Shown here: piece by piece, positions 8,798 to 17,934 of the stretch
Numbering within the stretch: the first letter of the stretch is position 1
Layout: the number at the start of each line of letters is the position of its first letter
Assembly: GCF_900105965.1 (NCBI RefSeq)
Contig: NZ_FNTV01000001.1
Span: 1,116,001-1,180,000, forward strand
From: Arthrobacter alpinus
GTDB taxonomy: Bacteria > Actinomycetota > Actinomycetes > Actinomycetales > Micrococcaceae
Direction: 5' to 3'
Length of the DNA stretch: 64,000 nucleotides
Program-made: the position numbers and the translations under genes
Notes under the pieces: generated by a model
Seen by the model: the letters and a program-made list of their open reading frames with translations, nothing else
Databases searched by the model: none
Told to the model about the DNA's origin: nothing

Positions 8798-11344
8798 CTA
8801 CTGGGCCAATGCTTTCCTTAGATACGGGGCGGTTCGGCTCGTGCCGGCCGGGGCCACGTGTTCGGGCGTGCCGGCCACCATGACACGGCCGCCGTCGGCC
8901 CCGCCGGAAGGGCCCATATCAATGACCCAGTCTGCGGCAGCCACGACGTCCATGTCGTGTTCGACCACCACCACCGTGTTTCCGGCTTCCACGAGGCGGT
9001 TGAGCTGGTGCAGCAAGAGACGAACATCAGCAGGGTGAAGGCCGGTGGTTGGTTCGTCCAAAAGGTAAAGGGTGTGACCGCGGCGGGCCCGCTGAAGTTC
9101 GGTGGCCAATTTGATGCGTTGGGCTTCCCCTCCGGAGAGTTCGGTCGCGGGTTGGCCAAGGCGGAGGTAGCCGAGCCCAACCTCACGCAGGGTTGCCAGG
9201 CTGCGCGCGGCAGCCGGAATGTCTGCCAGGAACCCTGCTGCCGCATCCACGCTCAGCGCCAGGACCTGGGCGATGTTCCTGCCACGGTATTCCACAGCGA
9301 GTGTTTCGTGGTTAAATCGGGAACCGTGGCAGGCCGGGCAGGGACCGTAGCTGCCTGGCAGAAACAGCAGCTCCACTGCCACCGACCCTTCTCCCAGGCA
9401 GCTTTCACACCGTCCGCCGGCGACATTGAAGGAGAACTGTCCTGCGCCGAATCCCCGGACCCGGGCGCCGGGCGTTGCCGCGAATTCGCGGCGCACGGAG
9501 TCAAATAACCCGGTGTACGTTGCCAAATTGGACCGCGGAGTGCGCCCGATGGGTCGCTGGTCGACTTGAACCAGCCGTTCGACGGGATCGAGCCCGGCTA
9601 TTTTGGCCACAACCGGTCCGCGCTGTCCTTCTTGGGGCTCCCGATCCGCAACCTCGCCATCTGCCGGCAGCGAAGCCGACCCAGCCGTGTGCAAATGGGC
9701 CTCTGCCGCCTTCGCCACGACCTGCAGCAAGCTTGACTTGCCGGACCCGGACACCCCGGTGACAGCGGTCAGGATCCCCAGCGGCACCTCGACATTAACA
9801 TTTTGGAGGTTGTGCAAGGTCATGCCTTCCACCCGGACCCAACTGACTGGGGTCCGACGGCGGCGGGCAGTTTCCTTGCCCGCGCCGGCGACGGCGGTCG
9901 GTGACGGGGTCCCGAGCAGGAACGGACGGGTCACGGACTCTTCCACCTGCGCCAGGCCAGCCACCGGACCGCTGTAGAGGATTCGGCCGCCGTTCTCGCC
10001 TGCCTGGGGGCCCACATCAACCAACCAGTCAGCCCGTCGCACCACGTCCATGTTGTGTTCGACGACAAACACCGAATTGCCCGAGGACTTTAGCTTTTCC
10101 AATACCTCCAGCAGCGGTTCGGCATCGGCCGGGTGAAGGCCGGCTGAAGGCTCATCCAGCACATAAATGACCCCAAAAAGTCCGGACCGCAGTTGTGTGG
10201 CGATTCTCAGCCGCTGCATCTCACCGGGGGAGAGGGTGGGGGTGGAGCGGCCCAAGCTCAGGTAGCCAAGCCCAAGATCCAGCAGCACCCCCACACGCTG
10301 GAGCAGGTCCTGGGCAATAGCTGCCGCAACAGCTTCGCTGCTTCCATTGACAACGGGCACTGCGGCGCCGAGGCGCCGCAGTGCGGCCGCAAGGTCCGTC
10401 AGGGACAGGTCATTCATCGCGGCAATATTCGATCCCCCGACCGTGACGGCCAACGCGTCGGGTTTTAGCCCGCTGCCGCCACAGCGGGGGCAAGGTCCGG
10501 AGTGCATGAAGGCCAGTGCGCGTTCCCGCATCAGCTGGCTCTTGGAATCTGCGAGGGTGTGCAGGACGTGGCTGCGCGCGCTCCAGAACTTGCCCTTGTA
10601 GGGTTTTTCCACCCGGTCTCTTTGCGGGGTGACTTCCACGACGGGATGTTCCTCGGTAAAGAGGATCCATTCCCGTTGCTCCGGTGGCAGCTCGGTCCAC
10701 GGGACGTCAACGTCATAGCCAAGATGGATGAGGATGTCCCGCAAATTCTTGCCCTGCCAGGCGCCCGGCCATGCCGCGACTGCGCCTTCCCGGATGGTGA
10801 GCTGCGGATCCGGCACAAGCAACTGTTCACTGACAGTGTGGGCGATGCCCAAGCCATGGCATTCCGGACAGGCCCCAGCGACCGTGTTGGGCGAGAAAGA
10901 ATCCGAATACAGGATTTCGGCACCTTTCGGATAGTCGCCGGCACGGGAGAAAAGCATGCGCAAGGAATTCGACAACGTTGTCACTGTACCCACCGAGGAC
11001 CGGGTGCTCGGCGCGCCGCGGCGCTGCTGCAAGGCAACAGCAGGCGGCAGGCCCGTGATCGCTTCCACCCGGGGGTTGTTGCCCTGCTGGATCAGCCGGC
11101 GAGCATACGGTGCGACTGACTCGAAATACCGGCGCTGGGCTTCGGCGAAGATGGTGCCGAAAGCCAGGGACGACTTCCCGCTGCCCGAGATGCCGGTAAA
11201 GGCGACAATCGCGTCACGGGGAACGTCAACGTCGACATTCCTGAGGTTGTTTTCCCGGGCACCGCGAACCCGGACATAACCGTCGGACGGTTCACCGAAG
11301 ACGGGCAACTGTTGCATGGCGGGGTCAGGAGATAGCATTTTCAC
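8798..11344 (-). CDS. UvrA-like ABC ATPase, class II (UvrB-binding domain missing)
   Basis: An 848-residue tandem ABC ATPase of the UvrA family. Walker A motifs are GISGSGKSS (about 51-59) and GVSGSGKSS (about 530). The signature motifs are LSPGEMQRL in the first half and LSGGEAQRI in the second. Zinc modules appear as [16 protein letters not shown], and a C-x2-C followed by CPACHGS. After [17 protein letters not shown] the large UvrB-binding insertion of true UvrA (about 950 residues) is absent. This matches class II UvrA proteins, some of which (DrrC) protect producers from DNA-intercalating drugs. It is a single gene with no UvrB or UvrC nearby, so a repair-independent DNA-protection role is likely. 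Confidence 0.92.
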   Translation of the reverse strand: MKMLSPDPAMQQLPVFGEPSDGYVRVRGARENNLRNVDVDVPRDAIVAFTGISGSGKSSLAFGTIFAEAQRRYFESVAPYARRLIQQGNNPRVEAITGLPPAVALQQRRGAPSTRSSVGTVTTLSNSLRMLFSRAGDYPKGAEILYSDSFSPNTVAGACPECHGLGIAHTVSEQLLVPDPQLTIREGAVAAWPGAWQGKNLRDILIHLGYDVDVPWTELPPEQREWILFTEEHPVVEVTPQRDRVEKPYKGKFWSARSHVLHTLADSKSQLMRERALAFMHSGPCPRCGGSGLKPDALAVTVGGSNIAAMNDLSLTDLAAALRRLGAAVPVVNGSSEAVAAAIAQDLLQRVGVLLDLGLGYLSLGRSTPTLSPGEMQRLRIATQLRSGLFGVIYVLDEPSAGLHPADAEPLLEVLEKLKSSGNSVFVVEHNMDVVRRADWLVDVGPQAGENGGRILYSGPVAGLAQVEESVTRPFLLGTPSPTAVAGAGKETARRRRTPVSWVRVEGMTLHNLQNVNVEVPLGILTAVTGVSGSGKSSLLQVVAKAAEAHLHTAGSASLPADGEVADREPQEGQRGPVVAKIAGLDPVERLVQVDQRPIGRTPRSNLATYTGLFDSVRREFAATPGARVRGFGAGQFSFNVAGGRCESCLGEGSVAVELLFLPGSYGPCPACHGSRFNHETLAVEYRGRNIAQVLALSVDAAAGFLADIPAAARSLATLREVGLGYLRLGQPATELSGGEAQRIKLATELQRARRGHTLYLLDEPTTGLHPADVRLLLHQLNRLVEAGNTVVVVEHDMDVVAAADWVIDMGPSGGADGGRVMVAGTPEHVAPAGTSRTAPYLRKALAQ

Positions 11345-12046
11345 GACACTAGGCCATTAAGGTTCGCAGTGGAAGTTGTCCACACTTGCCTATGTTCCGC
11401 AGGTGGAGGAAGGAAAGGCCAGTCCGGGCGCATTTGCCAAGTCACAGGATAGTGTTGCCGAATTCAGTACAGCGATCTTCGATAGTCGCGAGGCTGCTGC
11501 CGCGCTGACTCCAGTTGCCGGCGTCGCACTTGATGTACAGAGGATTCTGGCTGCTCTGCGGCGTAGATTGCGCCCTGAAGACGCCGAGCACCCTGACTGA
11601 AACCACCAGGATTGAACGTAGGGTGCAGTGTTGCCCGCTCTGAAACTTTTTTGCTGAAGGTCGGAGGTGCCTCAGCGTCCATCGCAATGAGATCACTGGA
11701 TAAGTAGGACTTAGGAACGGCTAGATTTTTTGCGGTCGACTCGCTAGCGTGGGGCCTAGTATGGGCGTTGAAGACCGTCGGGTTTGAGAGGAGTTCGAAT
11801 GGTTTCCAAGAAAATTTCCACTGCAAATTTAGGCTCAGAACCTTCTTCTCGACGGCATAAACACTGCCAATACTGATTGTTCCAAAACCGCCACCTAAGG
11901 CCTGAGTAAGCCAAACCATCAAAACTGCACGGCGTCGACCGAACCCACTGGACTGACGGGTGCAGGGTACGGGACAGCGCCAGATGACATCAGTCAGGTG
12001 TCATAGCCGGAGTTGTCGCTAGGAAACTAAGACAGGAGCGTGGAAA
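11345..12046. other. Stretch without a supported gene
   Basis: About 700 bp upstream of the UvrA-like gene. Overlapping frames on both strands lack ribosome binding sites and family-like content. The AT-richer part (11640-11930) may be a horizontally acquired or decayed piece. Confidence 0.5.
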
Positions 12047-12238
12047 ATGTCGACCAAAGAATTTGCCGACGGTAAGTCTATAGGCGAAGAACCCGATGAT
12101 CATGAGGGCGTTGAAACAGCTCCTCAATCAGGATCAAGAGATGTTGAATCGGACCCGGCCCTCAACGATGGCTTAGGTCAGGATTGGTCCGATGAAGGCG
12201 GTGCCACCCCTAGCGGGCCCGCAACGTCTTCTAACTAA
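12047..12238 (+). CDS. Small acidic hydrophilic protein (63 aa)
   Basis: This 63-residue protein is dominated by Asp, Glu, Ser, Gly and Pro, with no hydrophobic core, and is probably intrinsically disordered. A good ribosome binding site (AGGAGCG) precedes ATG 12047. It contains DPALNDGLGQDWSDEGGATP. Such small acidic proteins are common in Micrococcaceae near stress genes, and no biochemical role is assigned here. It is the first gene of a cluster that includes topoisomerase IB, DUF4235 and CsbD. Confidence 0.7.
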   Translation: MSTKEFADGKSIGEEPDDHEGVETAPQSGSRDVESDPALNDGLGQDWSDEGGATPSGPATSSN

Positions 12239-12652
12239 TAGTTCTGATCCGGAGCAAACCTGGCCACCTTGGTCCCACCAGTGGGAGTTGCGCCCGGCGG
12301 GCAAACAGAGTGTCCGGAATCGTCGGCGTGTATAGGCCAAAAGATCCTTGAGCCGGCACCTCTGCGGCCAAGAAGGGCGGGACGGGGGTCAACTTCGTTT
12401 TGGCCGTCAATAAGGCATCGGTGTTGTGGGCGGACAGTGCAAGGCCAGGAAGTGCAGCTTGCCGCCGCAAGATTCAGTCATCAGCTGCAAGTTGACGCCG
12501 TCATGGATTGTTTGGGAAGAAATTCCCTTTGGTGGTGCCGTGCAAGGGTAGGGCGCCTTTGACAACTTTGTGGATGGTTTCACGAAAGTTTCGCTCAAGC
12601 CGCACGGGGACATGGGAGGGCGCGTCACTCGTCACCGTGGAAAGGAAGTCCA
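12239..12652. other. Spacer before topoisomerase gene, nothing recognised
   Basis: About 410 bp. Frames on both strands are short and not protein-like. The last 15 bp carry the topoisomerase ribosome binding site (GGAAAGGAAG). Confidence 0.5.
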
Positions 12653-13639
12653 ATGGCCGTGCAACTGCACCGGGTCGAACCGGGCACCGGGGGGATTATC
12701 CGCAGGGTTGCCGGACGTGGCTTCAGTTACGTTTCCGCGCATGGCCAGAGAATCACCTCTGATGCGCTGCTGGATCGTATCGAAGCGCTGGCCATACCAC
12801 CGGCGTGGACTCAGGTGTGGATTGCTTCGGACCCCTACTCCCACATCCAGGCCACCGGTGTTGACGCGGCCGGACGAACTCAATATATTTACCATCCGCG
12901 GTGGCGTGAGATGCGTGATGATGAAAAGTTCATCCATTCCTTGGCCTTCGCCCGGCGCCTTCCTGTCATGCGCCGGGCCGTCACGCGAGACCTGAAACAA
13001 CTGAAGGACACCAGACGGCGAACTTTGGCTGCTGCTGTGCGTCTGATTGACCGTGCTGGGTTGCGCGTGGGAGGTGCCAGCTATGCCGAGGACAACGGAT
13101 CTTTTGGCGCCACGACCTTGCAACGTCGGCACGTCCACTCGGGAGGGGAGAAGATTCACCTGGTCTTCCAAGGCAAATCGGCCGGAAGTTGGGATGTGAG
13201 TTTGGTCGACGGTTTACTGGGAACCTATTTCGCTTCCGTCCCAAGTACGCCGCGGAAGGGGCCGGCACTTAGCTACGCAGTGATATCGGGCCGGAGTAAA
13301 CAGTGGCATGCGGTTTCCGATTCGGAGGTTAACAGCTATCTCGGCGAGGTGGCGGGGCTGGGCATTACAGCGAAGGACTTCCGCACGTGGCAAGGAACAG
13401 TGGTGGCTGCCATTTCCTTGGCAGAGTCACACCGGAAAGGGACCTCATCCACGACTGCGGTCACGGTGGCGATGCAAGACGCCGCCGCTTGGCTGCACAA
13501 CACTGCGGCCATTGCCAAGGAGTCCTATGTCAATCCGCGGGTGATTGCGCTTTTTGAAATAGGAAATGTCGCTAACCTGAACCGCCAGCACGATAGCGCG
13601 GTTCTGAGACTGCTGGAGGCTGACGGTCCGAAACACTGA
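12653..13639 (+). CDS. DNA topoisomerase IB (poxvirus-like type)
   Basis: A 328-residue bacterial type IB topoisomerase. The N-terminal domain (GRGFSYVSAHGQRITSD, IPPAWTQVWIASDPYSHIQATG) precedes the catalytic domain. Conserved elements are LIDRAGLRVGG, FGATTLQRRHV, DFRTWQGT and the nucleophile region KESYVNPRVI, with Tyr about 292. The enzyme relaxes supercoils through a 3'-phosphotyrosine intermediate. It starts at ATG 12653 after GGAAAGGAAG. Bacterial topoisomerase IB is accessory and patchily distributed. Its neighbours (CsbD, DUF4235, a ligase remnant) suggest a stress or DNA-damage setting rather than core replication. Confidence 0.93.
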   Translation: MAVQLHRVEPGTGGIIRRVAGRGFSYVSAHGQRITSDALLDRIEALAIPPAWTQVWIASDPYSHIQATGVDAAGRTQYIYHPRWREMRDDEKFIHSLAFARRLPVMRRAVTRDLKQLKDTRRRTLAAAVRLIDRAGLRVGGASYAEDNGSFGATTLQRRHVHSGGEKIHLVFQGKSAGSWDVSLVDGLLGTYFASVPSTPRKGPALSYAVISGRSKQWHAVSDSEVNSYLGEVAGLGITAKDFRTWQGTVVAAISLAESHRKGTSSTTAVTVAMQDAAAWLHNTAAIAKESYVNPRVIALFEIGNVANLNRQHDSAVLRLLEADGPKH

Positions 13640-13975
13640 CCTTCTCACGCCACATTGCCTCACCCACAGAGAGTATCCGGGATGGAACTGCAGAGCCGCT
13701 CCACGACATGATGGGCATTTGCAAGTGCAGTGAAAACCCAATGTGCGCGTTGGCAAAGCAGAAAGTCGAAGGCAATCGTGGCCGCCTTCGACTTAGAGGT
13801 CCCCAGGAACCAGGTGCCTCCTGACAAAAGGAAAACTGAACCGAGGGTTGGCGCCCATCACATGGCTGGTCGCCTCGCTTCAGATTGTCTTGGGGACAGA
13901 ATAGTCAGTTGTTCCGTGGAAGGGTGGGCTGCTCCCAGAGGCAGACCACCCTTCCATCCTGGCTAAGGTTGGGGC
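13640..13975. other. Intergenic region ending in a hairpin
   Basis: About 335 bp after topoisomerase IB with no supported gene. A strong inverted repeat occupies 13917-13956 and is listed separately. Confidence 0.5.
13917..13956 (-). terminator. 11-bp perfect hairpin
   Basis: TGGAAGGGTGG pairs with CCACCCTTCCA across an 18-nt loop. It lies 20 bp past the stop of the minus-strand gene at 13976-14191 and could end transcription from either side. Confidence 0.55.
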
Positions 13976-14191
13976 TTAGCCAGCATCGAAAGTCTCACTT
14001 CCGCTTTCTTGGCCGTGGCCGTGGCCTGGTGCGGAGCTCTGCGCATGTGTGCCAGATCCATCCGGAAGGTCGTCACTGTCAGTGGGCTTATGGCCTGTCG
14101 ATGGCTTGTCGTCGGTGTCGTCCGTGCCGTGGCTCATTGGCTCAGCTGTTGTGCGTTTCTCTTGCCGATCGTCCTCATTGTGTTTGGGCAT
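13976..14191 (-). CDS. Small hydrophilic, His/Asp-rich protein (71 aa)
   Basis: This 71-residue protein begins MPKHNEDDRQEKR and is almost wholly polar (Asp, Gly, His, Ser, Thr). It has no hydrophobic core and is predicted to be disordered. I chose ATG 14191 because AGGAGC lies at the right distance; a longer upstream frame lacks this. It contains DDTDDKPSTGHKPTDSDDLPDGSG and a C-terminal HGHGQESGS segment. Its function is unknown. Its neighbours and composition resemble other hydrophilin-like stress proteins. Confidence 0.55.
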   Translation of the reverse strand: MPKHNEDDRQEKRTTAEPMSHGTDDTDDKPSTGHKPTDSDDLPDGSGTHAQSSAPGHGHGQESGSETFDAG

Positions 14192-14378
14192 TCGTGCTCC
14201 TATTGGTTCAGTCGGGTAGGTGTGTTGCAGCCGCGGTTGCTGCCGCATGGATCGGTCAGAATGGCATGGTTGGAACAGATGGGGCCGAGGAAGGTAATGA
14301 ATTTATGTTTTCGGACCTTGAGCACGGCGCTCCATCGATGCCTTTGATGCTCACCCAGCAGGGAGAGCGCAGGGTGAG

Positions 14379-14828
14379 CTATGAGCTGCCTGCCGCGTCC
14401 TCATCCGATTCAGAGGAAAAAGATTCACGTTCGGTCCGAGTGGGACCCGAATTGCCTTCATCGAGCGGGGCATCCGTGGAAGGTGCCTCCAAGGGCGTCG
14501 GCTCGCTCGGGTCCTCGTCTACGGCTTCATCATCGGTACGGGCAGGTTCTTCGCGGTACTGGTCGTCTGTGCCACCGAGTCGACCCGCTCCGGGCTCTCC
14601 ATCGCTTCCTGCATCTTCGTTTTCAAAGAAGTTCCGATCCGGGGCGCCCAAGCTTTCATCATCGCCCAGCGAGAGCTCATCGCTTTCCTGACCACGCAGG
14701 GTGGGATCTGGGGATCCCGGGTTTGTCGCTGACCCCTCTGGCATCTCATCTTCGGGAGTTGGAGAACCGTAGCCGGACTCGGCTGGTATCTGGTTACGTT
14801 CGGTGTTGGCTGGATCGTTGCTGTTCAT
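14379..14828 (-). CDS. Acidic low-complexity protein (149 aa)
   Basis: A 149-residue, strongly acidic protein of Ser, Asp, Glu, Pro and Gly. It starts at MNSNDPANTERN (14828), which is preceded by AAGGAGAGC. It includes GQESDELSLGDDESLGAPD and APDRNFFENEDAGSDGEPGAG, and ends SESDEDAAGSS. No transmembrane segment, repeat unit or catalytic motif is visible, so it is probably disordered. It is divergent from the DUF4235 gene. Its role is unknown. The same polar, acidic character as 12047-12238 and 13976-14191 suggests a set of related stress-cluster proteins. Confidence 0.7.
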   Translation of the reverse strand: MNSNDPANTERNQIPAESGYGSPTPEDEMPEGSATNPGSPDPTLRGQESDELSLGDDESLGAPDRNFFENEDAGSDGEPGAGRLGGTDDQYREEPARTDDEAVDEDPSEPTPLEAPSTDAPLDEGNSGPTRTERESFSSESDEDAAGSS

Positions 14829-15066
14829 GGTGCTCTCCTTATTGTTGTTTCCAGCGAGGAACTTTTTGTCAGAAGGCCTATCCACCAGAGACTCTGCCAC
14901 AGGAAAGATGGATAGCACCGACCCGTGGATTTGCCGATGACAGGACCAGGTGCGTGGCCTGCCTTTCTCACTGTAGCTACATGTTGCTACTTGCGAAACC
15001 CCGCGGAATTGGCAACAGTAGGGAGAGGAACAGGACACCCTTCGTCAAGAAACTGGAGGCAATTCC

Positions 15067-15327
15067 ATGAACGTCGTCATTAAAATTTTCAGTGTACTGG
15101 CCAGCGTGGCTGCTGGTGCTGCAGCACGCAAGGCGCTGGAGATGGGATGGAGAAAAGGCACCGGACATGAGCCGCCAAAGGATGCGGGAGACCTGCGAAA
15201 TTCCCTTCCGGGTGTCCTGGTGTTTGCTCTGGTCACCGCAGCGTCAGGTGCCGTGATCCAAGTGGTAACTCAACGTCTGGGACGAAAAGCCACAGTTGGG
15301 CTGGAGCGATATCCGGAAGAAGTCTAG
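15067..15327 (+). CDS. DUF4235 domain-containing small membrane protein
   Basis: An 86-residue protein matching the DUF4235 pattern. The first hydrophobic segment is VIKIFSVLASVAAGAAARKALEMGWRKGTG, followed by a Pro-containing polar loop and a second segment, LPGVLVFALVTAASGAVIQVVTQRLGRKA. Two membrane helices are expected. Members are widespread in actinobacteria and have no established function. It is preceded by GGAGGC-like bases close to the ATG and forms the start of a plus-strand run with 15607-16080 and the CsbD gene. Confidence 0.88.
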   Translation: MNVVIKIFSVLASVAAGAAARKALEMGWRKGTGHEPPKDAGDLRNSLPGVLVFALVTAASGAVIQVVTQRLGRKATVGLERYPEEV

Positions 15328-15606
15328 ACAGTAAGACTGTCAGTTTCCGCTTCACCCGGTCTCGAAGGTGGTGCGAATCGATTAATTAAGGGCATTCCGG
15401 TCTCTGACTCAACCGAATGGGCAGGTGGGTCGCCGATTCCGTCAGGAAAACCTCCTTCGGGGGAACGCGTCGAGTTTTTGCAAATACTCGCCCGCGATTG
15501 AGAATGCCATATTCTGCGAAGAACCTGGTCTCGGAGGTTGCAGGGAGCAAAAGGCACAGCTCAAGCTCATATATCCGAGCCATTTCTGATGAAGTAGGAG
15601 GACGAG

Positions 15607-16080
15607 ATGAATGACAACACGAATGAACCGGTGGAAATATCCACACGCATGGCGGAAGGGGAATGGACCCCTAAGTCACTCGCTGAACTACTTAGCTCTT
15701 ATCAGGACAAGTTGCGCGAGATGGGTGCGCCGGAATCTGAAATCGAAACCGCCGTGGAGACTCCAGCGGACGGTTCGGCCATGGTTAAGGTCAGTTGGCG
15801 CCGTACCGGGTTGCGCACGTTCGCGGAGATGGGGCAAAGCACCCTGCGAGAGGTGGAAAATTCGCGTGGGCATGGTGAGGTGATTCCTCCAGGAGAGGCC
15901 ACGGAGGATTCCAAGGGGCTCGGTGCCGTGTACGGGGATGCCGAACGGTCGGCCATTGATGATCCGCCCACGCGCCGCGCCATGGCTGCGCTCGAGGATC
16001 AGACTGATCCCGACCTCGTGGTTTTTACCACTGAGGAGGGAAAGACTTACGTCGAAGACGCAGGTCCTGCCAAGGAATGA
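15607..16080 (+). CDS. Hypothetical acidic protein (157 aa)
   Basis: A 157-residue soluble protein with a strong ribosome binding site (AGGAGGACGAG) before ATG 15607. The N-terminal half is mixed helix/strand (GEWTPKSLAELLSSYQDKLREMGAPESEIE, then VKVSWRRTGLRTFAEMG). The C-terminal half is polar and acidic, ending in FTTEEGKTYVEDAG. I do not recognise a family. It sits 71 bp upstream of the CsbD gene in the same direction, so they probably share a transcript. Confidence 0.75.
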   Translation: MNDNTNEPVEISTRMAEGEWTPKSLAELLSSYQDKLREMGAPESEIETAVETPADGSAMVKVSWRRTGLRTFAEMGQSTLREVENSRGHGEVIPPGEATEDSKGLGAVYGDAERSAIDDPPTRRAMAALEDQTDPDLVVFTTEEGKTYVEDAGPAKE

Positions 16081-16151
16081 CACAAATTCTGGAAGCAGTC
16101 CAGCGGGCTAATTCCGGTGAAGTCAAGATCAAACACAACAGGAGGAATGCA

Positions 16152-16385
16152 ATGGGTATCGCCGATAAGTTTGATGCAGCAAAGGACAAGGTCGCAGGAA
16201 AGGTCAAGGAAACCGTCGGGAAGGCCACCGACGATCAGTCCAAGGTGGTTGAAGGAAAGCTGGAGCAGGTCAAGGGTGCTGCGAAGGACAAGCTGGCAGA
16301 CGCCAAGGCTCATCTGAAGGAGGATGCATCCGACCTCCATACCGATGATACCGAGGGCGGGGCCCAGGTCAGTCACAAGGAGTAA
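16152..16385 (+). CDS. CsbD family stress protein
   Basis: A 77-residue CsbD-like protein. MGIADKFDAAKDKVAGKVKETVGKATDD followed by KVVEGKLEQVKGAAKDKLADAK is the typical Lys/Ala/Glu amphipathic helix pattern. CsbD proteins are small, abundant and induced under general stress in many bacteria; the molecular function is not known. I start at MGIADK (ATG 16152), just after GGAGGAATGCA, rather than at an upstream Met. A rho-independent-like hairpin follows directly, so the gene ends a transcription unit. Confidence 0.92.
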   Translation: MGIADKFDAAKDKVAGKVKETVGKATDDQSKVVEGKLEQVKGAAKDKLADAKAHLKEDASDLHTDDTEGGAQVSHKE

Positions 16386-16402
16386 GGACCGCGACGAGGC
16401 GT

Positions 16403-16438
16403 AGACGAGGAGGGCGCTGGAGCCTGCCCTCCTCGTCT
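16403..16438 (+). terminator. Perfect 13-bp hairpin after csbD-like gene
   Basis: AGACGAGGAGGGC pairs with GCCCTCCTCGTCT around a 10-nt loop, 17 bp past the CsbD stop. The following sequence is AT-rich. It likely ends the plus-strand stress unit. Confidence 0.8.
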
Positions 16439-16578
16439 GCATTATTCATGTCTTCTCCACTGGCCGGCGACACGTGCGTAACATGTTGAAGAACTGAATA
16501 GTTTCTCCAGGCACAGATCAACGGATCGTTGTGGAGCACGTGCATTCGACGGTGCTCGTCATGGTGCTAAAAAGGTAC

Positions 16579-17036
16579 CTAGTTCTCCCAACCCACGTCT
16601 TGGGCCGACTTGTCTGTGCGCCATTCTCGCCATGTTGGATGACGGAGCTTGCCGTCCTTGGTGATATTGGTATACCGGACTTCAGCTACGAACTTTGGTG
16701 TAACCCACACCATAATGCGGCGATCGGGCGGTGGAAGGCCGCTGATGGGCGGTGGCTAACATTCAAGCCTCTCCAATTTCGTGGCAATCCCTTCCAAGGT
16801 GCGGGCCGTAAGGCCCGTACCGAGTCGGCCAGCATAGTGCAGATACTCGCCGTCGCTGACGGCCGATAGCAATGATCCGAAGGTGTTTTTACGCGAACCT
16901 TCGCCATTGCGCCAACCGAAGTTGATGACGCTCGGTCTTGATCTTGATCCAACTGGGCCGCTCTTGCCGGTCTTGATGAGGTTGTCGGCGATTTCTGTGG
17001 GTCTGTTGCCTAATTCTTTTAGTGAGATGCCCCGAT
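16579..17036 (-). pseudogene. ATP-dependent DNA ligase (LigD-type) C-terminal remnant
   Basis: Minus-strand reading frames keep clear pieces of the ligase C-terminal domain. PSWIKIKTERHQ comes first. It is followed, in a different frame, by FGWRNGEGSRKNTFGSLLSA with YAGRLGTGLTARTLEG, then a TAG. In a third frame comes VWVTPKFVAEVRYTNITKDG with LRHPTW and a final stop at 16579. At least two frameshifts plus loss of the nucleotidyltransferase domain mean it is dead. It matches the OB-fold end of LigD-like ligases used in end joining. The cupredoxin-like gene abuts it at 17040. Confidence 0.8.
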
Positions 17037-17039
17037 CGG

Positions 17040-17888
17040 TCAGCTGTGATGCTCAGTCCAGCAGCCCAGGATTGTCGTCGCCATTTCGTAGGCAAACTTG
17101 CTGGCTGTGACCTTGTGCGGCCCTACCGTTTCCGGGAAGGACGTGGCATCAACGTGAAGTGTCATATTGTCCTTGGCAAAAATGACGTTCCCGTCCTTGG
17201 ACTGGTACCCGGGCAGGCCCAAATTGGCCAAGCCCTCAATGGGAGGTGCCTGCAGTGATCCGGCCAGCTGTTTTGCCAGTGTTGCCGCGTCGGCGTCGTT
17301 TGCGGATTCCGTCACTGTCATCACAAAGTCGCCAACAGCCAGCGGGTAGGTGCAGGAATACGTTGTTCCGTCCCAATGGTCACTTGTTTTTGGTGTTGCG
17401 GGCAACGCCAGGATCTCCGTGACGGTTTCTTTGGCTTCCTCGGCGCACACCATGGTGGCTGCCTGGGACGGCCCAGTTGCCGTTACTGTCAGAACCCCCT
17501 GCATGTCCCCGGCACCGCCATGGTAAGGGTATCTTCCGGGCTTCTTGGGAGCCGCAAAGCTAGCCGTGCCCCCGGCAGGGACACTGATATTGAAGCTGAT
17601 GGTGTCATCTGAGATGACTTTCTGGACGGTGGAATCCATGTTCATGACAGTTACGGTGGAGCCCGCGGCCAAGGGCTCGGGATCCATGAATTTGCCGTCT
17701 TGAATATGGATCATCGACTCCATGGATCCGGTCCCGTGCCCCACCATTCCCGACGCCGTCGACGACGCAGAAGGTTCCGAAGCGCCGGGGGAGGTGGAGC
17801 CCGCCGTAGTCCCCGCACCACATGCCGACAAGGTAAGTATGGCGGCAATGGCCAGGCCTCCGGCTAGGCTGACTTTCTTGTTCATCAT
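17040..17888 (-). CDS. Cupredoxin-like lipoprotein with degenerate copper site
   Basis: A secreted lipoprotein of about 282 residues. The signal peptide ends in a lipobox, TLSAC (Cys about 22), and a Ser/Thr-rich linker follows. The next domain looks like a plastocyanin/cupredoxin (IQDGKFMDPEPLAAGSTVTVMNMDS, then KPGRYPYHGGAGDMQGVLTV). The usual copper ligands are not kept: the early His is replaced (STVQKV), and Cys and His of the loop are Gly. Only the Met remains. A C-terminal domain with two Cys (CAEEAKE, YSCTYPLA) is of unknown type. It is last in the CHRD-sortase operon, 46 bp after the sortase. Confidence 0.8.
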   Translation of the reverse strand: MMNKKVSLAGGLAIAAILTLSACGAGTTAGSTSPGASEPSASSTASGMVGHGTGSMESMIHIQDGKFMDPEPLAAGSTVTVMNMDSTVQKVISDDTISFNISVPAGGTASFAAPKKPGRYPYHGGAGDMQGVLTVTATGPSQAATMVCAEEAKETVTEILALPATPKTSDHWDGTTYSCTYPLAVGDFVMTVTESANDADAATLAKQLAGSLQAPPIEGLANLGLPGYQSKDGNVIFAKDNMTLHVDATSFPETVGPHKVTASKFAYEMATTILGCWTEHHS

Positions 17889-17934
17889 GGTCCAATCCCG
17901 TGCTCTAAGACTCCGTTGCGGTATCGTCTGGTGG

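Noticed and set aside
11464..11922. Minus-strand ORF of 152 codons
   Set aside because: No ribosome binding site, unusual composition and no recognisable domain.
13885..14691. Plus-strand ORF of 268 codons
   Set aside because: It is a Ser/Pro-rich shadow of the acidic minus-strand proteins at 13976-14191 and 14379-14828.
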